Below, piece by piece: positions 6,614 through 9,051 of a DNA stretch of 9,051 bases. The stretch comes from Syntrophomonadaceae bacterium (GTDB taxonomy: Bacteria > Bacillota > Syntrophomonadia > Syntrophomonadales > Syntrophomonadaceae). The stretch is taken from the NCBI GenBank assembly GCA_031265005.1, contig JAISDD010000131.1:1-9051 (forward strand), written 5' to 3'. Numbering within the stretch: the first letter of the stretch is position 1; the number at the start of each line of letters is the position of its first letter. A program made the position numbers and the translations under genes. Under the pieces are notes generated by a model, which worked only from the letters and a program-made list of their open reading frames with translations, made no database searches and was not told where the DNA came from.

Positions 6614-7090
6614 GTGGAGTTTCCGTCGTCCAAATACAAAAGCGATTCGGATGCTTCCACCGGCTTGATCTTTATTCGCGCCTATAACAAATGGCACACA
6701 GCCATAAAAAATGAATTGAGGGATGTGGGCATCACACATCCCCAATTCGTGGTCATGACGGTAATAAATTTTCTGAGCCAGTCCGATGATTTTATAACGC
6801 AGACCAGCGTCGCGAAAATGGCGGATATGGATGTCATGTCCGTTTCGCAGATTATCCGGGGATTGGAAGAAAAAGGCTATTTGCTCAGAACGGCTAATCC
6901 TAAAGATACCAGAGCCAACGCTGTCCGGCTTCTTGGTAAAGGGCAGAAAGCGATCAAACGTGCTTTGCCAATAGTGGAAAAAATCGATGAGGATTTTTTC
7001 GGTGTTTTGTCAGATAATGAAACGCGGTTTCGGGATTTCCTCCATCAGTTGATTAAGGGAGCGTCCGGCGAAAAAACGGAGATTGTCTGA
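6614..7090 (+). CDS. MarR-family transcriptional regulator
   Basis: A 158-residue protein with the MarR winged-helix layout. An N-terminal dimerisation helix contains FIRAYNKWHTAIKNEL (20-35). It is followed by THPQFVVMTVI (41-51), the recognition region TSVAKMADMDVMSVSQIIRG (64-83), a wing with NPKDTRANAVRL (95-106) and C-terminal helices for dimerisation. The start is GTG at 6614, immediately after the SRPBCC stop, with GGGAGGTGG (6597-6605) 8 bases upstream. MarR proteins repress transcription and release DNA on ligand binding or oxidation. The 24-bp palindrome over the operon's -10 box is the likely target. It ends 19 bases from the convergent methyltransferase gene with no clear terminator between them. 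Confidence 0.93.
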   Translation: MEFPSSKYKSDSDASTGLIFIRAYNKWHTAIKNELRDVGITHPQFVVMTVINFLSQSDDFITQTSVAKMADMDVMSVSQIIRGLEEKGYLLRTANPKDTRANAVRLLGKGQKAIKRALPIVEKIDEDFFGVLSDNETRFRDFLHQLIKGASGEKTEIV

Positions 7091-7109
7091 TTGGGCGCCA
7101 ATAAATCTA

Positions 7110-7688
7110 TCAGAAATATCTTCTGACTTTTTGGCGGTATTCAACGTATTCGGAACCAAAACGTGAAAGCAGGGATTTTTCTTCGTTCAATATCTGCATG
7201 TGAATTCCCAGCGCGGCAAAGACAAAAAAGAGCATGAAAAACAGGGTTGGATAAACAAGAAAGGTTCCAAAAAAATAAATGTCCATGAACAAGAATATCG
7301 GATTTCGGCTTATGGCGAACGCGCCGGAAGTGACAAGGCGACTGCCTGCTTCATCTATTCCCACGCGCCACGCGTTGCCGAACGAAATGAGCGCGGAGAC
7401 AAACAGCGCCAACCCAGCGGCGCAGAGTATGACGCCGACCCACCCCGTAACTCCAGCATCCCACAATGGAGGGGCGGGTATCAGCGCTCCGCCGAGCGCT
7501 GTGGAAGCAGTCTGCGCCGTCCACAGCGGCAACGCGGGAATGAAAATAATTTCCAGCAGCTTTTCTAGGGCCGATTTTCCTTTTGCGAGTACCAGCACTC
7601 TAATTCCTCGCGTCGTCAGCATGACTGTCCGCCCCAAAAAAAGAAACCAAAAAAGACCAAGCAGAATAAAAACCAAAGTGTTTATCAT
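7110..7688 (-). CDS. Isoprenylcysteine carboxyl methyltransferase/PEMT-like membrane protein
   Basis: A 192-residue polytopic membrane protein with about five hydrophobic segments. The C-terminal half carries the ICMT/PEMT-like signature: GNAWRVGID (104-112), LVTSGAFAISRNPIF (118-132) and a final helix with NEEKSLLSRFGSEYVEY (168-184). In this superfamily the RNP and EE residues line the S-adenosylmethionine pocket. The substrate in bacteria is generally unknown and need not be isoprenylcysteine. A local duplicated motif, IPALPLW (50-56) and IPAPPLW (70-76), sits in the N-terminal half. The ATG at 7688 has GGGAGG about 9 bases upstream. It is convergent with marR. Its upstream region is occupied by repeat copy B, so any promoter lies in or beyond that element. 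Confidence 0.85.
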   Translation of the reverse strand: MINTLVFILLGLFWFLFLGRTVMLTTRGIRVLVLAKGKSALEKLLEIIFIPALPLWTAQTASTALGGALIPAPPLWDAGVTGWVGVILCAAGLALFVSALISFGNAWRVGIDEAGSRLVTSGAFAISRNPIFLFMDIYFFGTFLVYPTLFFMLFFVFAALGIHMQILNEEKSLLSRFGSEYVEYRQKVRRYF

Positions 7689-7725
7689 CGATTGCTGCCT
7701 CCCTTATTGTAATACTAATCCGCAA

Positions 7726-7744
7726 TACCCTTACGGGCACAAGA
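7726..7744 (-). repeat. Nested hairpin module 1 (inverted orientation)
   Basis: A 19-base insertion absent from copy A, in the loop of hairpin 1. Read on the minus strand it is TCTTGTGCCCGTAAGGGTA: the shared ends CTTGT and GGGTA around a small CCC-GTAA-GGG hairpin with a GNRA-type tetraloop. It is the reverse complement of module 2 except for two mismatches and one extra base. Confidence 0.7.
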
Positions 7745-7782
7745 TTAAAACATTACCTTGAAAGCGGATTAGTAAATACTAT

Positions 7783-7802
7783 CTTGTGCCCCAAAGGGGT
7801 AT
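7783..7802 (+). repeat. Nested hairpin module 2
   Basis: A 20-base insertion absent from copy A, between hairpins 1 and 2. It reads CTTGTG, then CCCC-AAA-GGGG, then TAT. Together with module 1 it forms an inverted pair of 22/23 bases (7724-7745 and 7781-7803), so the two could pair around hairpin 1. Confidence 0.7.
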
Positions 7803-7823
7803 TTTCCTTATTCGCGGGCAAAT

Positions 7824-7931
7824 CTCGCTTGTGTCCTCCCGAAAGGGGCAGGGTATTGACCTAAGTGCCCTGCCTGTACTCGCTTGTCCTCGCGTAGCGG
7901 GGGCACAGCTGGTGAAAGGGTATTAGGTTAT
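7824..7931 (+). repeat. Nested 108-base insertion made of two longer hairpin modules (3a and 3b)
   Basis: This insertion sits at the tip of hairpin 2. It contains two units, each beginning CTCGCTTGT (7824 and 7879) and each containing GGGTATT near its right end, the same ends as modules 1 and 2. Unit 3a has GGCAGGG (7847-7853) able to pair with CCCTGCC (7868-7874). Unit 3b has TGTCCTCGC-GTA-GCGGGGGCA (7885-7905), a 9-bp stem counting wobbles. GACCTAA (about 7858) and TTAGGTT (about 7923) can also pair across the units. No open reading frame. Confidence 0.65.
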
Positions 7932-7960
7932 ATTTGTCCGCGTTTTTAATAGAGAATAGT

Positions 7961-8014
7961 ATAAAAGAATAAGCGCAAATGCGAAACACCCACCGGCTTC
8001 TCACATTTACGCTT
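7961..8014 (-). terminator. Rho-independent terminator of the terC-like gene
   Basis: On the minus strand AAGCGTAAATGTGA (8014-8001) pairs with TCGCATTTGCGCTT (7984-7971): 14 bp including two G-U pairs, with a 16-base loop. It is followed by ATTCTTTTAT. It lies about 90 bases past the gene's stop. The opposite strand also has a T run (CTTCTTTTT) after the stem, so it may work both ways. Confidence 0.75.
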
Positions 8015-8104
8015 CTTTTTAGAGTACCAAAAAATCCGCTCTTGCTATCTCATCTGCGCCGTATTAAACAGCTAAATGCAAAACACTCGTATATCAGGCT
8101 TGTT

Positions 8105-8827
8105 TTATTCTTCAGTCTTTTCGTCTTCCTCATCGGCCGCCGTTTTTATGCTTTGCGCCGCCGCTTCCGAACTGATTTCTTTCTTGCTTCTCTTTTTATG
8201 GGCCGACCAATACCCCAAGGCCACGACCCCTAATGTTACTACTATTAAAAATATCCAATGTAACGGTTCTAAATAATGCCCTAATTTTTCGTCTTTAAGC
8301 ATCATCTCAGCGGCTGTATAGGCTATTAAACCAGCGCCAACATACACAATAACAGGGAACCGGTTCATAAGATTCGACAAAATAGAGGCGCCAAAAATAA
8401 CTATCGGCACACTTATCGCCAACCCTATGATCAAGAGCGTCCAGTTTCCGTCAGCTTTGGCGGCTAAAGCCAAAACGTTGTCCAAACTCATTATCAGATC
8501 AGCAAATAAGATAGTTTTGATAGCCGCGTTCAAATTACTTCCAGCTTCAACATCCGGGTCGTCGTCACCGCCAGCCAGTAAATGATACCCGATGTAAACC
8601 AAAGCCAGACCTCCAATAAATTGAAGGTAAGGTATCCTAAGCAAATAAGTAACTACAACGCATAAAATAACTCTCAATATGACTGCCAACGCGCTGCCCC
8701 AAAAAATAGCCTGCTTCTTTTGTTTGCCCGGCAAATCCCGGCTAGCCAAAGCTATAACCACTGCGTTATCGCCGCTGAGCACGATATTCAGCAAGATCAT
8801 AGATAACAAAGCTGTTACAAATTCCAT
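8105..8827 (-). CDS. TerC/YjbE-family integral membrane protein (putative metal transport)
   Basis: A 240-residue membrane protein with about seven helices. Two TerC-family acidic motifs lie in membrane segments, SGDN (18-21) and SLDN (114-117); each contributes an aspartate thought to handle metal ions. A GGDDDPD loop (86-92) sits between the halves, and a highly charged tail rich in K and E follows residue 200. The length and pattern fit the YjbE subgroup, linked to manganese export or metal insertion in other bacteria. The ATG at 8827 has AGGAGGGG about 7 bases upstream. I saw no manganese (yybP-ykoY) riboswitch in the 76 bases before it. It follows the OadG-like gene and ends at a strong terminator, so the two are probably co-transcribed. 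Confidence 0.92.
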   Translation of the reverse strand: MEFVTALLSMILLNIVLSGDNAVVIALASRDLPGKQKKQAIFWGSALAVILRVILCVVVTYLLRIPYLQFIGGLALVYIGYHLLAGGDDDPDVEAGSNLNAAIKTILFADLIMSLDNVLALAAKADGNWTLLIIGLAISVPIVIFGASILSNLMNRFPVIVYVGAGLIAYTAAEMMLKDEKLGHYLEPLHWIFLIVVTLGVVALGYWSAHKKRSKKEISSEAAAQSIKTAADEEDEKTEE

Positions 8828-8903
8828 TATTACCCCTCCTAATGACGCTTAACATCATAACCAAATGCAATAATCCAGACAGCATATGGAACTCTTAGGG
8901 ATG

Positions 8904-9044
8904 CTACGCCTTTTCTTCCGCCTCTTTTTTATCACGGAATACTACGAATAAAAGCTTAACTACCCCCATGAATATGATGATAACCCCAAACATAGTCGGC
9001 AACCCAATAGCAGCTAGCTGCAAAGCCTGTTGAACAGAATTCAT
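8904..9044 (-). CDS. Small OadG-like membrane protein (sodium-pump decarboxylase gamma-type)
   Basis: A 46-residue protein read from an ATG at 9044. A short amphipathic start (MNSVQQALQLAAIG) leads into one membrane helix (about residues 13-37, containing PTMFGVIIIFMGVVKLLF) and a charged tail, RDKKEAEEKA. The helix with a glycine and a following lysine resembles the membrane part of OadG, the gamma subunit of sodium-translocating decarboxylases. It is much shorter than usual gamma subunits and lacks their C-terminal metal-binding region. Only 7 bases precede the ATG, so its ribosome site is off the window. It probably belongs to an operon continuing to the right; neighbouring decarboxylase subunits there would confirm it. 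The similarity is judged by eye. Confidence 0.65.
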   Translation of the reverse strand: MNSVQQALQLAAIGLPTMFGVIIIFMGVVKLLFVVFRDKKEAEEKA

Positions 9045-9051
9045 TTTTACC

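Larger units (their letters stand above)
7708..7964. repeat. Two-hairpin interspersed repeat, copy B, enlarged by nested insertions
   Basis: The same core as 2835-2944 in the same orientation, but 147 bases longer because of three insertions at 7726-7744, 7783-7802 and 7824-7931. Outside these, five substitutions separate the copies. Hairpin 1 is TACTAATCCGC (7713-7723) with GCGGATTAGTA (7764-7774), now a perfect 11-bp stem. Hairpin 2 keeps the inner stem CGCGGGCAAAT (7813-7823) with ATTTGTCCGCG (7932-7942), and the 108-base insertion sits exactly at its tip. The element lies between the methyltransferase start and the terC-like terminator. Two copies in different contexts, one within an operon, show it is or was mobile. 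Confidence 0.85.
7689..8104. other. 416-base intergenic region, mostly repeat copy B plus a terminator
   Basis: From left to right this spacer holds the methyltransferase Shine-Dalgarno (about 7698-7703), repeat copy B with its nested modules (7708-7964), a strong terminator hairpin (7961-8014) and about 90 bases up to the terC-like stop codon in which I see nothing. The forward open frames here lack ribosome sites and overlap real genes. No clear promoter for the methyltransferase was found. Confidence 0.7.

Noticed and set aside
7091..7101. A small palindrome (TTGGGCGCCAA) between marR and the methyltransferase as terminator
   Set aside because: The stem is only 4 bp and no T run follows on either strand.
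7279..7761. Plus-strand open frames opposite the methyltransferase gene
   Set aside because: The minus-strand frame has clear membrane helices and family motifs; the opposite frames have low-complexity composition and no start signals.
7708..7964. A CRISPR array in the repeat-rich spacer
   Set aside because: The repeats are unequal, partly inverted and hairpin-forming, without regular spacers or cas genes nearby.
7979..8276. Plus-strand open frames at the end of the terC-like gene
   Set aside because: They overlap the gene's charged C-terminal tail and the terminator hairpin and lack ribosome sites.
8828..8903. A manganese-sensing yybP-ykoY riboswitch before the terC-like gene
   Set aside because: The family is often so regulated, but only 76 bases are available and the conserved riboswitch core is not visible.

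Overview
The window comes from an endospore-forming member of the Bacillota. Its first 5.1 kb is the spoIIIA operon, found only in spore formers, read right to left on the minus strand: spoIIIAA, AB, AC, AD, AE, AF, AG and the start of AH, which runs off the left edge. Moderate AT richness and a small OadG-like sodium-pump decarboxylase subunit at the right edge suggest an anaerobe of the Clostridia or Negativicutes, but the sequence does not fix the genus.

Layout. Positions 1-5089 hold spoIIIA. Its genes are nearly contiguous (gaps of 0 to about 41 bases) except for a 138-base gap between spoIIIAD and spoIIIAE, which is almost filled by a structured repeat (copy A). Divergent from spoIIIAA is an unrecognised two-helix membrane protein gene (5234-5953, +). 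Next is a 246-base spacer with the broken 3' end of an unknown minus-strand gene and a consensus promoter overlapping a 24-bp perfect palindrome. These drive a two-gene operon for an SRPBCC-fold protein and a MarR-family repressor. Convergent with it is an ICMT/PEMT-like membrane methyltransferase (7110-7688, -). The 416-base spacer 7689-8104 holds a second, enlarged copy of the repeat (copy B) and a strong terminator hairpin. Last come a TerC/YjbE-family membrane protein (8105-8827, -) and the 46-residue OadG-like protein (8904-9044, -).

How the genes work together. In known spore formers SpoIIIAA-AH form, in the mother cell, an export-like complex facing the forespore; AA is its ATPase, and AG and AH are ring-forming parts. 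The SRPBCC/MarR pair looks like an autoregulated cassette, more GC-rich than its surroundings and probably acquired. The methyltransferase may belong to the same insertion.

The least explained part is the repeat. Copies A (about 110 bp) and B (about 257 bp) share a core of two adjacent hairpins, identical at 105 of 110 columns, and all three stem substitutions keep base pairing. Copy B carries three extra insertions (19, 20 and 108 bases) built from short hairpin modules sharing the ends CTTGT and GGGTAT, so it is a repeat with smaller repeats nested inside it. I could not search other genomes, so novelty and copy number are open.
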